This document shows, one piece after another, positions 10,690 to 22,759 of a stretch of 64,000 nucleotides of DNA. The notes beneath the pieces were generated by a model. That model was not told the origin of the DNA, did no database searches, and saw only the letters and a list, made by a program, of their open reading frames with translations. Positions within the stretch are counted from its first letter, which is position 1. Each line of letters begins with the position of its first letter. Source of the stretch: Timema cristinae (taxonomy: Eukaryota; Arthropoda; Insecta; Phasmatodea; Timematidae); NCBI GenBank assembly GCA_039000515.1, contig JBCFYV010009882.1, positions 54,425,846-54,489,845 of the forward strand. The letters run 5' to 3'. Made by a program: the position numbers and the translations under genes.

Positions 10690-12200
10690 CCAAAGACTAT
10701 TGACCAGGGCCTTTAATTTTGAAACGTGCGAGTAGCGATTCACTAGCGTATTTCTCTCATCTCGCACACAATCTCGCAAACCCCTAATTTTGAAATTTCG
10801 GCGCTGTGAAAACTGACGTCACGCGATCGAATAGCGAGCGGATTCTATTCGCCAGCCTCACACCTTGCGAGACAGGCCTTGTCTATCGAATAGGCAATAA
10901 AATAACAAAATAGGTTCCATCCTCCTCTTCGGTTGCAGCTTTCTGAGAGTGATTTTGTTCAAATAAACCTACCAATATACAAAATAGGTTTACAGAAGAA
11001 AATAATATGATTGCTTTGTACACTTTATGCAATCCTTCAATAAAAATATTTGTTTGGGTGAAAATATAATTATATATTCTAAATTTTCAATTTTCCTTAA
11101 ATGTCAATTTGGTTGAGTCTGTAACGTGACCGTTAGATGATCTAAAGTTCGCGTGTTAAAATACTGAAATCTCCAATATTTATTTTTTAATTTGTTAGAC
11201 TTTCAACTTTAATTTTAAATGCTCGTATTAGTAAGCATATAATATGTTTTAAATATATTTTATAGAAGTATATAAGGTATTTGAGCCTACGTAGACTAAC
11301 ATAATAGTCCTTAAAAATAATTTAAAAAGGTAGCAAATTAAAAATGCTAGGCCTACGTTAATTTTGAAATTTTGTATGTAGGTGATTATTTAAAAATTAA
11401 ATTAATGGGTTTTATGACATAAAATTGTACACAATTTAAAATAAGGCTAAGCAAGCTAATTATTATTCGCATGGTAAAAATTTTTAGGGCATATCTATGT
11501 TTTAAAAATAGCTGCGAAAATAAAATAATATATTACTGAATTCTAATTACTAAAGCGTGATTTAAAGTCAGACAAAAAATTAAAATTTTGTAACCGTGGT
11601 TGGATTGAACTCGTGAAAACCTGAGTTTGGGTTAAGCACGCAATACAATAATAGTGTTTACTTTCATTTAGGTAACTTGTATAATGGCGTGTTGTGGCAT
11701 CTCATCGCCTCAACCCTTTGGCACGTCATGGTTTTACAGTGTTGTCGGATTAAAAACTCAGTCGCAAGCGAAACAACACTACACCGACTCGCACGACAGT
11801 AGAAACCTTACAAAATTAGCTTTGTTTCAGTACAGCCTGAGATTTGCGAGTTCATGAGTTGCAAGTTAGCTCGCAAGCGAGTATTTTCGCAAGATTCAAT
11901 AAAAGGGGTCCTGGTCTCACAACCCAGCTCTCGTACGTGCGCATGCGTACACACACACACACATCTTAGCCCATGAACGTTTAAAAATACAAGATGTTTG
12001 TGGATTTCTATTTGACTATACTAGATATTAGAATATATAATTATATTTTCACCCAAACAAATATTTTTATTGAAGGATCGCATAAAGTGTACAAAGAAAT
12101 CATATTCTTTTTTTCTGTAAACCTATTTTGTATAGCGGTAGGATTATTTTAATAAAATCACTCTCAGAAAGCTGCAACCAAAGAGGGGGATGGCATCCAT
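10690..12200. mobile_element. Two overlapping inverted-repeat pairs (DNA transposon relics)
   Basis: Pair 1: 10915-11080 is the near-perfect reverse complement of 12030-12195 (for example 'tgtttgggtgaaaatataat' against 'attatattttcacccaaaca', and 'ggttgcagctttctgagagt' against its complement). Pair 2: about 10695-10790 ('gaccagggcctttaattttg' ... gcgagtagcg) is the diverged inverse of about 11830-11935 (...ttcgcaagattcaataaaag then gggtcctggtct). The arms interleave: P2 left, P1 left, P2 right, P1 right. A 23-bp direct repeat 'aataggcaataaaataacaa...' sits outside P1 on both sides (about 10889 and 12223). No transposase frame lies between them, so these look like non-autonomous elements, one inserted in or beside the other. 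Confidence 0.7.
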
Positions 12201-12259
12201 TTTAAATTAAATAGGCATACCTAAATAGGCAATAAAATAACAAAATGGATGCCTACCAC

Positions 12260-13252
12260 TTTCAGGCGAATACATTGATTCCTTTTTATGATTTAAAATA
12301 GTAGGAACATAATTTTAAGCTCCACAATATTGGAATAAATGGTTTGTATCGTCACTTCTAAAACGATAGTGGCAACGCTGTAAATGGGAGACCCTTGTAA
12401 ATAGCTAAACGGCTATTTAAAATTTTTAATTTTATAAATAAGCTTTTAAAGCTTAGTATTAAACTAATAAATTATAAATAAATAGCTAAAACAAGGAGAA
12501 ATATACTACATAGCCTTGTGATTTCTTCTTTTTCCAAAATTAATACTTACATCCATATTAATCTTGTTTAAATAGTTCTGCTTTGTATAGTAAAATTCAA
12601 TTTGGAATATTTAACTTAATAAAGTCATTATAAAAAAATAGTGCGAGGCTGAAAATGTGGTAGTTTTCATTGTATAGTTTAATTAGAATGATTAGTAACA
12701 GGTATATCTAGTCTCCGTTCTAGATAATATAAATCCATTTTCATTGGTGAAAACCTATTTCAAATCCATAGAACGGTTTTGTCAGTTTCTTTTATTTTGT
12801 AATGCCATGTTTTTATGGTTGAAAGAGTGTTGACCATTCCCTTATAATTTATTTCTAGAAGTAGGATTAACCTCTTAGCACCAGGGAAGGATCTTTAAAA
12901 ATACTTTTTCTTATGTTATTCTTGAAATACCATTATTATTAATTAATTCAATTATTTTAACTAAATTACCTAATTTAAGTAATATATCCATCTATTATAA
13001 AAGATAGTAATAAAAATATGTTATTACGTTGGTTCTGATATTATTACGGTCTTAAATATTAAGGTGGCCCTACTTCTTTTCAACAGAAACGAATATTTAA
13101 TACTTATTTTTATTTTCAATCACACTTGCCATTGTAATGATTTAAAATAAATCAAATAAAATTCATAAATAACTAAAATAAATGGTTACTACAAGACAGT
13201 ATTCAAACAAGTGTCCTTCGTCTACTCTTTAAGGTAGAAAGCTTACTTTGCA
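12260..13252. other. AT-rich, no gene recognised
   Basis: No supported open frame, RNA gene or repeat beyond short A/T tracts. Confidence 0.5.
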
Positions 13253-14735
13253 CTATTTGAATATGAGCTTTCTCAATAATATTAAAAGCTTCGATTGCGA
13301 GTTTGTTTGTATGATCAGAATAATCTATAAAACCACTGAATTGGTTTAAACAGAATTTTCACTCATATGTTACTTACACTCGCAGTTGGACGTAGGCTAT
13401 ATTTATTACTGTTAAAACACAATAAAAAGAATGATTTTTTTAATATTCTGCCTTAATCCATACTATCAATTGTTAGTAATTTCTCTGTCCAGTCCTAATT
13501 TATTCACAAATCAACTTCAAATTCAAAGAGTAGTTATTACAGAAGATATTTCACTCTTAAATTCAAATGGAAATTATATTTTGGTTTGGTTGGTTGTTTC
13601 ATAATGCCATTAGTAAGTAAAAAGTATTTAATTGATTAATAAAAACATCACATATTCCACATCTTTATTTAAGTTTATCCTACATTTACATTAATAAATA
13701 TTCTGATAAAAAAAATATAATTTCCATTTGAATTTAAGAGTGAAATGTCTTCTGTAATAACTACTATTTGAATATGAGCTTTCTCAATAATATTAAAAGC
13801 TTCGATTGCGAGTTTGTTTGTATGATCAGAATAATCTATAAAACCACTGAATTGGTTTAAACAGAATTTTCACTCATATGTTACTTACACTCGCAGTTGG
13901 ACGTAGGCTATATTTATTACTGTTAAAACACAATAAAAAGAATGATTTTTTTAATATTCTGCCTTAATCCATACTATCAATTGTTAGTAATTTCTCTGTC
14001 CAGTCCTAATTTATTCACAAATCAACTTCAAATTCAAAGAGTAGTTATTACAGAAGATATTTCACTCTTAAATTCAAATGGAAATTATATTTTGGTTTGG
14101 TTGGTTGTTTCATAATGCCATTAGTAAGTAAAAAGTATTTAATTGATTAATAAAAACATCACATATTCCACATCTTTATTTAAGTTTATCCTACATTTAC
14201 ATTAATAAATATTCTGATAAAAAAAATATAATTTCCATTTGAATTTAAGAGTGAAATGTCTTCTGTAATAACTACTATTTGAATATGAGCTTTCTCAATA
14301 ATATTAAAAGCTTCGATTGCGAGTTTGTTTGTATGATCAGAATAATCTATAAAACCACTGAATTGGTTTAAACAGAATTTTCACTCATATGTTACTTACA
14401 CTCGCAGTTGGACGTAGGCTATATTTATTACTGTTAAAACACAATAAAAAGAATGTTTTTTTTAATATTCTGCCTTAATCCATACTATCAATTGTTAGTA
14501 ATTTCTCTATCCAGTCCTAATTTATTCACAAATCAACTTCAAATTCAAAGAGTAGTTATTACAGAAGACATTTCACTCTTAAATTCAAATGGAAATTATA
14601 TTTTGGTTTGGTTGGTTGTTTCATAATGCCATTAGTAAGTAAAAAGTATTTAATTGATTAATAAAAACATCACATATTCCACATCTTTATTTAAGTTTAT
14701 CCTACATTTACATTAATAAATATTCTGATAAAAAA
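13253..14735. repeat. Tandem triplication of a 511-bp unit with inverted-repeat arms
   Basis: Units begin at 13253, 13764 and 14275 with 'ctatttgaatatgagctttc', giving an exact 511-bp period. The third is cut short near 14735. Copies differ by only a few bases (a 't' run near 14456; ctctgtccag against ctctatccag). Inside each unit a ~62-bp arm (13520-13582) is the inverse of the segment at 13711-13773, which spans the junction with the next unit. Thus there are three left arms and two right arms, each pair able to form a hairpin with a loop of about 130 bp. No coding potential. Near-identity means very recent amplification or an assembly duplication. Confidence 0.95.
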
Positions 14736-17280
14736 ATTATTTCTTCCATTAAAAGGCAGCTTAAACTCCAGAATAGCAAAGTAAATAAGCATTATACACA
14801 AAATAGAGTGTATATTTGTGTGTAGACGCTGTAACTTAAAAACTAATAAACCTTGGGAATACCTAAAAATTGGCACCTCAGCTATATTTATTTTTACTTT
14901 TACCTATATCTAGAACCTAACGCCTTAGGCCACTTATGCGCTGGTGCAGTTTACTTCGAAACTTAGGAATTTTAATCATTGCATTCTTATCATAGGAAAC
15001 CTAGGATGTTGAGATTAATAGTGTATTTCTTATATTGACTTTAGTGAATCTGACACCTTCAACTACTTCACGGTCATCTCGGTTAACTTCACAACTAATA
15101 AAAAAAAAAGCTTAAATTAAACATAGATGTACTTACGTGCCTAAGGACATCTTGAAGTTTCAGGCATACTATCTATACCCTTACATTATATTCCGAATTT
15201 AAGTCTTAAATACATGACGAGATATGTGGCTAGCTCCAAAACAACAACAAAAATGAATATGAAAAGATTGGTATATATACATTTATATATGTACCCTTTG
15301 TTTAACCTCTTAGATGTAAAAATTATCTTCCATTGATTTATCAAGGCGTATTTAATATAAATATAGTAGTAGTACACTCCGTCAGGGTAAGAATGCTACC
15401 ATACAGGATAAACGAGGTGTACCTAAATAAACATGAAAGTACGCACACAGGTAGTTTTGCGTGACCAGTACAATTAATATCTCCAAAACTAAGGAAAAAT
15501 AGTGAAATGAAATATGGATAGGTCTACGTACTAAAATAAACCTAATAGTTAGGTTTTTCTAAGTTTATTTTCTTTTACTATTAAATATACAGCCAACGCT
15601 GGATTTCATTTTAGTGAACACCCACCGTCATGTATAATGAACCTAATTAGTTTGTTCCGATACAAATACATTTCAAAATCTGTTAAAATTTTGATCATAA
15701 TGAAAAATCAATTTCGATTTTAGTGAAGCTAAAAATTGAAACTTACATAAATAAATGTCATTATAAAATTGTAATTCTTTGAAAACAAATTTTTTTGTTT
15801 GTTTGAACTTAATACTTGGAGAAATACACTCTCTACCAGAGTTCTTTATTTTGGTATCACATAGAGAAACTTAAAATATGGAATGAGATGAGGTTGAAAG
15901 GTTGAGTGAAGAAAGCAAATGAACCCCACATTTCGACTAAATTTCACACCACGGTTGAAGAAAGAAAAGACAGCGAGGCTTTTTCAATTTACGTTATAAT
16001 TTTTTCCGGACAGGCATAGAGTAGTGGGACAGTAGCGGCTCTACAAAACTGCTTGTTTAGTGACTGGTTGTGTGGCGTTTGAATGAGAAGATGAAGTGTC
16101 AATCAAGGAACTGCTATATTTTGTAAATTGAAGCTCCTCTGACATTAAATAGTCATTTGATTTATCTGTGATATGAAGTTATAACGAATTAAATCTCACT
16201 GGTTGAAGCAACCATCGAGGCTGTGAAAGGGGACTCTTTTAACTATGAAACAAAAATGGAGAACATGACTAAGATGAAAATGAAGAAAGTGTCCTGACAG
16301 CAAGAGAGGTGTTGGAGGATCCTGGGTACTATTTTAAAGTTTGATTTTTTAAATGTGGAATAAAGAGTTGGAAAAACACATAGGAGAAGAATAAAAAATA
16401 TATTCACTAAGACAGTATACAGCAAAAAACATCACATAGCCAACTATTTAAATGTCTATTTATAGATTTCAATAAAAATATTATATTAGTGATCTTTTGT
16501 ATTAATCGTTACTACCCCTTTCACCCAACGTAAAGGGCAAACATATTTCAGTGTGGGAAGTTCAAAAGACAAGAAACCTAAAAGTGATACTTTTCGTACA
16601 TAATTAGTGAAACCCCTGGGTGTGAACCTTGAGTGTATTTTAATATATTTTTACAATGAAAGACACATGTATTTGACATCATGACCACCGATTCAAGTAG
16701 CTAAATAAAACCAGAAACATAGTAAACAAAAACATCTTATGTTCTTACGTACTTAGTCCATACCTTGTTTTGTGCTTTTACACATATTGCGATTTGGGCG
16801 TTTTAAACCACGTGATCACTAGTGATCTAAAACCTATGAGCCTAAACATCTGAAACCTGGTATAACATGTATAGCTTCTTAGGTATTCTGGCAAAACTGC
16901 ACTGAAACGTTTATTTTTATATAGAACGTGAGATTGACGTCTTAGATATCGTAACTATCTGTATGGGTAGCTTAATAAAACACACCTAGAAAGAGTATAC
17001 TGTACATACGTATAAAGAGAGCAGTGAGGATGTAAAGTTTTTTTTTACATATATTATGATCTTAAAGATGTATATCAAGCACAGTAATAACAGTTTGTGA
17101 TGTTAAAAGCGTAGGCCTATCCATTGTTGTTTAATATCAGTATGTGCTTTTTAATATAGTAGTAATTCGTTTTATACCCTTTCAACGCCGGGAGCTTTCA
17201 ACAAAGATGGGGTTGTAGGGTAATCAGTCAAGGTTATTTCACTAACTTTTAGAGTAAACGTAATTTACCCTTCGTTTAAA
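14736..17280. other. No gene recognised
   Basis: AT-rich. 15850-16330 is slightly more balanced in base composition but is interrupted in all frames; no repeat family seen elsewhere in the window was found here. Confidence 0.45.
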
Positions 17281-17284
17281 CTAA

Positions 17285-17400
17285 AAGGTTGGTAGATTAC
17301 CTTGCGTAGTTCCATTATGGTGCATCTTAGAAGCTGAGGATATAATGTGATATGTCAAGGTAAGACTTTTCAGGATTAATGGAGTGTACATATATTTCCC
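17285..17400. repeat. Diverged duplicate, copy 1
   Basis: 'agattaccttgcgtagttcca' ... 'tatgtcaaggtaagact' ... 'caggattaat.gagtg' matches 18783-18890 in the same order and orientation. It contains a consensus splice donor (CAAG then GTAAGA) but no long frame before it. Confidence 0.6.
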
Positions 17401-18544
17401 AGCTGATGTGTATTCTTGAGTATTTATTGACTATACTGACTGAGACTCTCCTTGAGCTTACATTTACTGATACGACTACTCAAAGTATTAAGTAAATAGT
17501 TTAAGATGTACCTAGTAAATATTAAGATGCTGTAAAAGCTATTATTGGAAATAATATATTTCTGCTGTATGTGCATTATAATTTATGCACTAGCCTTATA
17601 TTTTTCATGAATTTAAAATTAATTCTTAATACGGTACAACTTATCGTAGTTTAATGGATTTAAATTGCCCTAGTTGTATTATATTCAACTCAATCCAGCA
17701 TTTTACTCTCTCATATTAACATATCTTAGATTTACTTTAATTAAATATATCCAACTCAACATTATTTAACATTAATTTAAAAAATATTTAGTCTAACATC
17801 AAAATTATTGAAAATAGATACAATTTTAAAATATTAAATTTATTGGAAGTATAAATAAATACAAACTATTAAGCGAGAGAAAAATTTGTATTATATTCTA
17901 TAAGTTGAATAATTCAAATATTATATTTTAATTATGGTATAAAAAGACATCTGATTAAAATGTTCAATTTGTAAATTAAAATAATATTTAAAATGCTCTC
18001 CAAATAATAATATAAATTAATGGCTAAGATAGAATAATTTTAAATGTATTACAGTGGAAAGAAACAAATGCTACGATTTCAAGACGAACACGTATTTCGT
18101 TAAAGGAACCAGTATTCCGCATGGAGAGTGTAGTGTCCTCATGTGTGAAAACACATATATTAATGGCTTGAGCAGAAGGTCTCTCACCTTACAGACTACT
18201 AGGGGGTAAGTATAATATCTATAGCATGGTTATTATTTTATTATTTTATAAATACCTCAAATTAACGCCAAAAATATACTCACCATTCAAACATTCATTC
18301 TGTGAATGTGCATATCTGACTAAAATAGTTACAACTTAGATTCAATGTAAATAAGTTCCTTATCATTTTGACTAACTATCTTGGTTTACTTTACATCCAT
18401 TACTGTTTACAGCCTGTGGCCTGGGTCAGTATTTTATTCAAGCCATATTATTTCCACTGCCGATTTGCTAGGCTGATCGTAGCTTCATATGCTTTAAAAT
18501 AGAACTTAAAATTAGGATATGCACAACATTCAGTCCCCGGCCGT

Positions 18545-18678
18545 TAATTCATCACTATGAAAATGTAAACCCACATTTCACCAATGATAATCTTTTCGAT
18601 AATGCTGGGAATTGAAACTGGAACCATTATCTCAGCAGACAGATACACTACCAACTGAACTAATGTGTCGGACCAAAC
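18545..18678 (-). repeat. tRNA-Lys-like SINE head or tRNA pseudogene
   Basis: On the minus strand GTCCGACACATTAGTTCAGTTGGTAG contains an A box, and 45 bp later TCCAGTTTCAATTCCCAGCA is a degraded B box. This is lysine-tRNA-like spacing, but the acceptor stem does not pair, so it is not a functional tRNA. Sequence beyond it (about 18540) may be the SINE body. Confidence 0.55.
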
Positions 18679-18779
18679 CATCTTGGTAAAAGTTTTAAAT
18701 TCACATTTAATTAAAACTAGACCAAAAATGTCATATTAAAACTAAATGTACTTGTATCATTCGTTTATCCTATAAGACA

Positions 18780-18890
18780 ACAAGATTACCTTGCATGATT
18801 CCACTATTGTATAGCTTATAAGTTAGAGTCATAGTTTAGTATGTCAAGGTAAGACTGCTATCTTTCAGGATGAATTAAGTGTGCATAAGT
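18780..18890. repeat. Diverged duplicate, copy 2
   Basis: Partner of 17285-17400 (see 'agattaccttgcatgattcca' and 'tatgtcaaggtaagactg'). The 1.5-kb spacing and divergence suggest an old segmental repeat. Confidence 0.6.
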
Positions 18891-18899
18891 AGAAACAGG

Positions 18900-20840
18900 A
18901 AATTAGCCAATATTTTACTATCAGCTTATGCTGCCTGTCTCAAAAATTTGACTAATGGTTCCTATTCTATTTATTTATAATTTACAATCTGGATTTATTT
19001 ATTATTTAGTTTTTAGCTATGTCTTCACACTTGCATACTCTCTCCTGAGTTAGCGTATATTTGTTAATTGTGCCTCGATGTTTTTGGGACAATACACAAT
19101 ATTTTTAATATTTTAAATAAACCACTACAAAATCTTCAAAATAAACTTATTAAACATTTATTGTGTCGGGGACGTCACTCATTCCTTGATTGCAAAATAG
19201 TGTTTACTTATATATTATATATAAACCATTAACGTGTTATTAATTTGTGAGTATATTTATGGGATAAGTTTAATCCACGTATAAGGACCAAATACATGTA
19301 TAGTTCAAAAGAAGGTGCTATAATCTTTAAAAAGGAAAATTTCATTTTTACTAACTCATAATGATATATTTTTGATCGGTCTCCATTTGACTTTAAATGC
19401 ACGCCCATTATGCATAAATATTTTTATCCTTATTCTGAAGAGCTTAACCCAAAGGGGAAGCTAGGATACTGTTTTAAATGTTCTGGTATGTAGATTTCTT
19501 TTATCTACACAATATAAAAGATTTTTTTTTTACCAAAATAGGAAAGTATATCATTAGAATAAGATAGACCCAGGTGTGACATAATATAAATATATGCCTA
19601 TAGCTATATTTTGATTACATCACCCGGATCCTAAGAACTCTATAATATTATTATAATCTGTAAGGAGAACGATCTCACAAATAAATGTAAAAGAGGGTGG
19701 GTCCACAAATCTACTTGTGATATTATATTACCGGCACCAGGTTGACAGAAAATGTTCCTAATAGAATGAGACTATACCATGCTTCCACTAGGATTGGAAT
19801 ATTGTAATAAAACAAAGAAAAATAAAGATTAATTTTATTCAGATTCAACACTTTTAGTAATCATACATTATTACAAGGGTGTTGCATAGTCTTTTAATTG
19901 CTATTTTTAAATTAATTTTACATAAATTGATACAATAACTGTGTGAAGTTCAAAATCTTACAAATAAAGGCAGACTAATATATCGATGTGTATAATATAT
20001 AGTACTGATAAGACCCAAGTTTATAATGCAAGTTTCTATAGTAGACTGTTTGAGGTCAATGACAGCCTCAATCTATAATAGGTATTGCATACGTTCACGA
20101 TGAATATGTATGTTGATTAAATCGCCACAGTATAATGCGATTAGGGCTTGACCGCATATCCTCCCTGTTTTATGGCAACGTCATTAAGGTCAAATATTTC
20201 AGAGATGACTGCAAAAATTAGGGAGACTTAAATAATCCATGTAAAATAAAAGTGTTCAGCGTCATGTTTCTTGCCGAGAACATTCATTTGGACTTCACAC
20301 AAAAGTTCGTGACTATTCATACTTTCTTTATGATGATGATGTCTGGGAAATAATTTGCCTTATAGTAAATACGTTTTTTCCTCTATGGGTTATAGTAAAT
20401 CCTACAAATTCATCGGAAATTTTCTAACTGAAATTGTTATTGACGCTCATGTGAACAAAAAATATTGCCTGAAGTCTTCGTTCAGCAAAGATTGTCTGTT
20501 CAAAAAAACTGTTTTTTGCTAACGTTTCAGAGGCTTAAACTTTGCAATGGCGATGTGTCAATAGAACTAGTATACTCAGCCTCTGCCTATTAATGGTCAG
20601 TATGTTAGTCAAGTTTAGTCTGTGTCCAGCATAATACTGAGATACCTAGAGCTGAGAATTCTATATAGTGTCATATATTAAAAAGTATGTAAATATGTAG
20701 TAAAATATAGTGAGCTACATGAAGTTAAATAAGTAAATTTTTAAATAATATATAATACCATATAAAACCAATAGCTCATCAAGAAAGCAACATTTAACTG
20801 TTTACAATATGTTAGGCATAGACATGGATAAATTACTTGT
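18900..20840. other. AT-rich, no gene recognised
   Basis: Nothing coding or repeated could be supported. Confidence 0.45.
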
Positions 20841-20849
20841 ACTCTGTGC

Positions 20850-21300
20850 GCAATACACCAACTATACACATTATTACATTTCAATGTTATCTGGGGTTAT
20901 TTATTACCGCTCTTGAAAAATAATTTTATTATATTCATAAATTGTCCTTTAAACGTCGCAGAATGTCACCGGAGTGTATTCTAACAGAGGAACCATCTCC
21001 AGAGAAATGTCCTTAGGAGGATCTACATCATTTTCTTTAAGTACATGGCACACACTGACAAAAATTGAAGATCCTCAGTTAATTTTTAACACTGACTGCA
21101 ACTTAGTAGAAACACTTTCCCCAGTTTCACCTTGCACAACACTTAGCTTTTCAATTGCGTTTTCCATTATACCAATAGATTTCTGTCGAGGAAGTGCAGA
21201 CATTTCCTGTGTTTTAATACTCTTCGGAAGTCATCATATCTACTCGAGATGTATACAGTTAAAAAGGCCACTTTTTGCATTACTGATCGCGTTCTGAGAG
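20850..21300 (-). pseudogene. hAT-type transposase C-terminal relic
   Basis: Reading leftward, the minus strand gives LPRQKSIGIMENAIEKLSVV, then ENDVDPPKDISLEMVPLLEY followed by TPVTFCDV and, after a stop, YEYNKIIFQER and TPDNIEM. The run from 'PLLEY.PVT' to 'CDV.R.' followed by a K-rich segment is the C-terminal dimerisation region of hAT-family transposases and their domesticated relatives (recalled motif). At least two in-frame stops and a frameshift break it and no upstream catalytic region was found. The plus strand is open for 107 codons here, but that is the shadow of this gene. Confidence 0.65.
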
Positions 21301-21685
21301 CTACGTAAATATATCGATAACTCAGGGGCGAATATATAATATTGACTTCACAGATCAAAAATGTTCATTGTAGAAGTTGGCCGCTTCTATCTATGTTCCC
21401 CAACTTGTTAGAACTGGTTCTGACTTCTTAGGGTAGTGGCACAGCAAACAAGTTGTAGCATGTCATTTATATAATATGACATCAAAATTTCAAAATAAGA
21501 CAATCAAAATTTCATTAAAAAAAACTATCAAAATTCCATAAAGACAATTACAACAAGATAACATATACTAAGCTATTTCAATAATAAGAGACCGGTGGTG
21601 ACTCACTCATAATTGATGTTGCCGGGAAACGCCCAAGCGTCAAGGAACATTGCCCCAGTGGACCATTTCGGTATCGTGAGCATTT

Positions 21686-22752
21686 TCACGTCTTGATAGA
21701 AGGGCACATGTCGAAGACGCTCGCCACTCCTGTTGACAGTGCTAGTGAGGAAGTGGATTTATTTCGCAACTCTCCCCAGAAAAATTGTATCCCCTTCTTT
21801 TTTAATTGGTTTAACGGAGCCACCAACTCCAAAAAGGAAGGTATGAACCTGGAATAATAAACACACATCCCCACAAAACGTTTGACTTGTTTAAAATTCT
21901 TTGGTTCTGTACAATCAACTATAGGAGTAATACGTTTCGGGTCTACAAGGATATTACCCTTTGAAAGTACATAACCCAAATACTTACAATCAGTGCCTCA
22001 CGTACCTTTATCCGGTTAACAGTGAGACCCGCCTCCCTTTAGACGCTGTATAACTAGTTTGGCATGTTCATTATGTTCTTCTAGGGACTGACTATAGACA
22101 CAAATGTCGTCCAAATAATTGAATAAAATCTTTAAATTGAAATCCGCCAAAATATGGTCCAGCACTCGACTCAGAACCGCTCCACCACAACTAATCCCAC
22201 CAAGGGGAACTCTATTATACTCAGAATAGCCCCAAGGGGTAACAAAGGCGGTATATTGCTTAGAATCCTCAGCAAGTGCACATTGATGAAAACTAGCATT
22301 CAGGTCTATTAAACTATAAACCTTCAACACCCCCCCCCCCCCCCCTAAATGTTGAAAGGCACTTTCAACAGTGGGCATAGGGTAGGGGTAAAAAAAATTG
22401 TTTATTCATCTTACGGTAATCGACTACTAGCCTATGTCCACCATCTTTCTTGGGAATAATAAATGCAGGACTAACTTACGTTGAATGAGATGGTCTAATG
22501 ATATATTTATCCAACCAACTCTTTAAATGCTTGTAATTTAGGCGGCGAGTAAGAATAAGGAGGAGACCTAACAGATTGATAATAAGAAAGAGATATTTGA
22601 TAAGGGAAGACATCACACTTCACCCACTTAGTGGATATGGTATCATAAAAATTTGTAATTTGTTCTTCCCAAAAACACTTGGTAATACCGTCTTGCTGTG
22701 CTGGTTTTTCCGTGTGAAGACCGCGGTTTTGCTCTTTACACGTTAATACCAA
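21686..22752 (-). pseudogene. Ty3/gypsy pol relic (reverse transcriptase)
   Basis: Three broken frames in order on the minus strand. 22752-22507 covers the region before the RT. 22378-22016 holds the RT core, with DLNASFHQCALAEDSKQYTA, FVTPWGYSEYNRVPLGG and the catalytic box NYLDDICVYS (canonical YxDD). 21979-21686 holds the thumb/connection region (FVGMCVYYSRFIPSF, APLNQLKKKGIQFFWGE). A run of 18 C at 22331-22348 falls just before the RT core and probably marks a slippage indel. RNase H, integrase, gag and LTRs were not found, so it is a truncated, dead copy. Confidence 0.85.
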
Positions 22753-22759
22753 TTCAACA

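Noticed and set aside
18600..18675. Functional lysine tRNA gene
   Set aside because: A and B boxes are present but the acceptor stem does not pair and the B box is degraded.
17285..18890. Duplicated exon pair with 'caag/gtaagact' donors
   Set aside because: The frame before the donor has stops in both copies and differs between them; treated as a non-coding repeat pair.
20974..21297. 107-codon plus-strand frame
   Set aside because: It is antisense to a hAT transposase relic that has recognisable conserved blocks.
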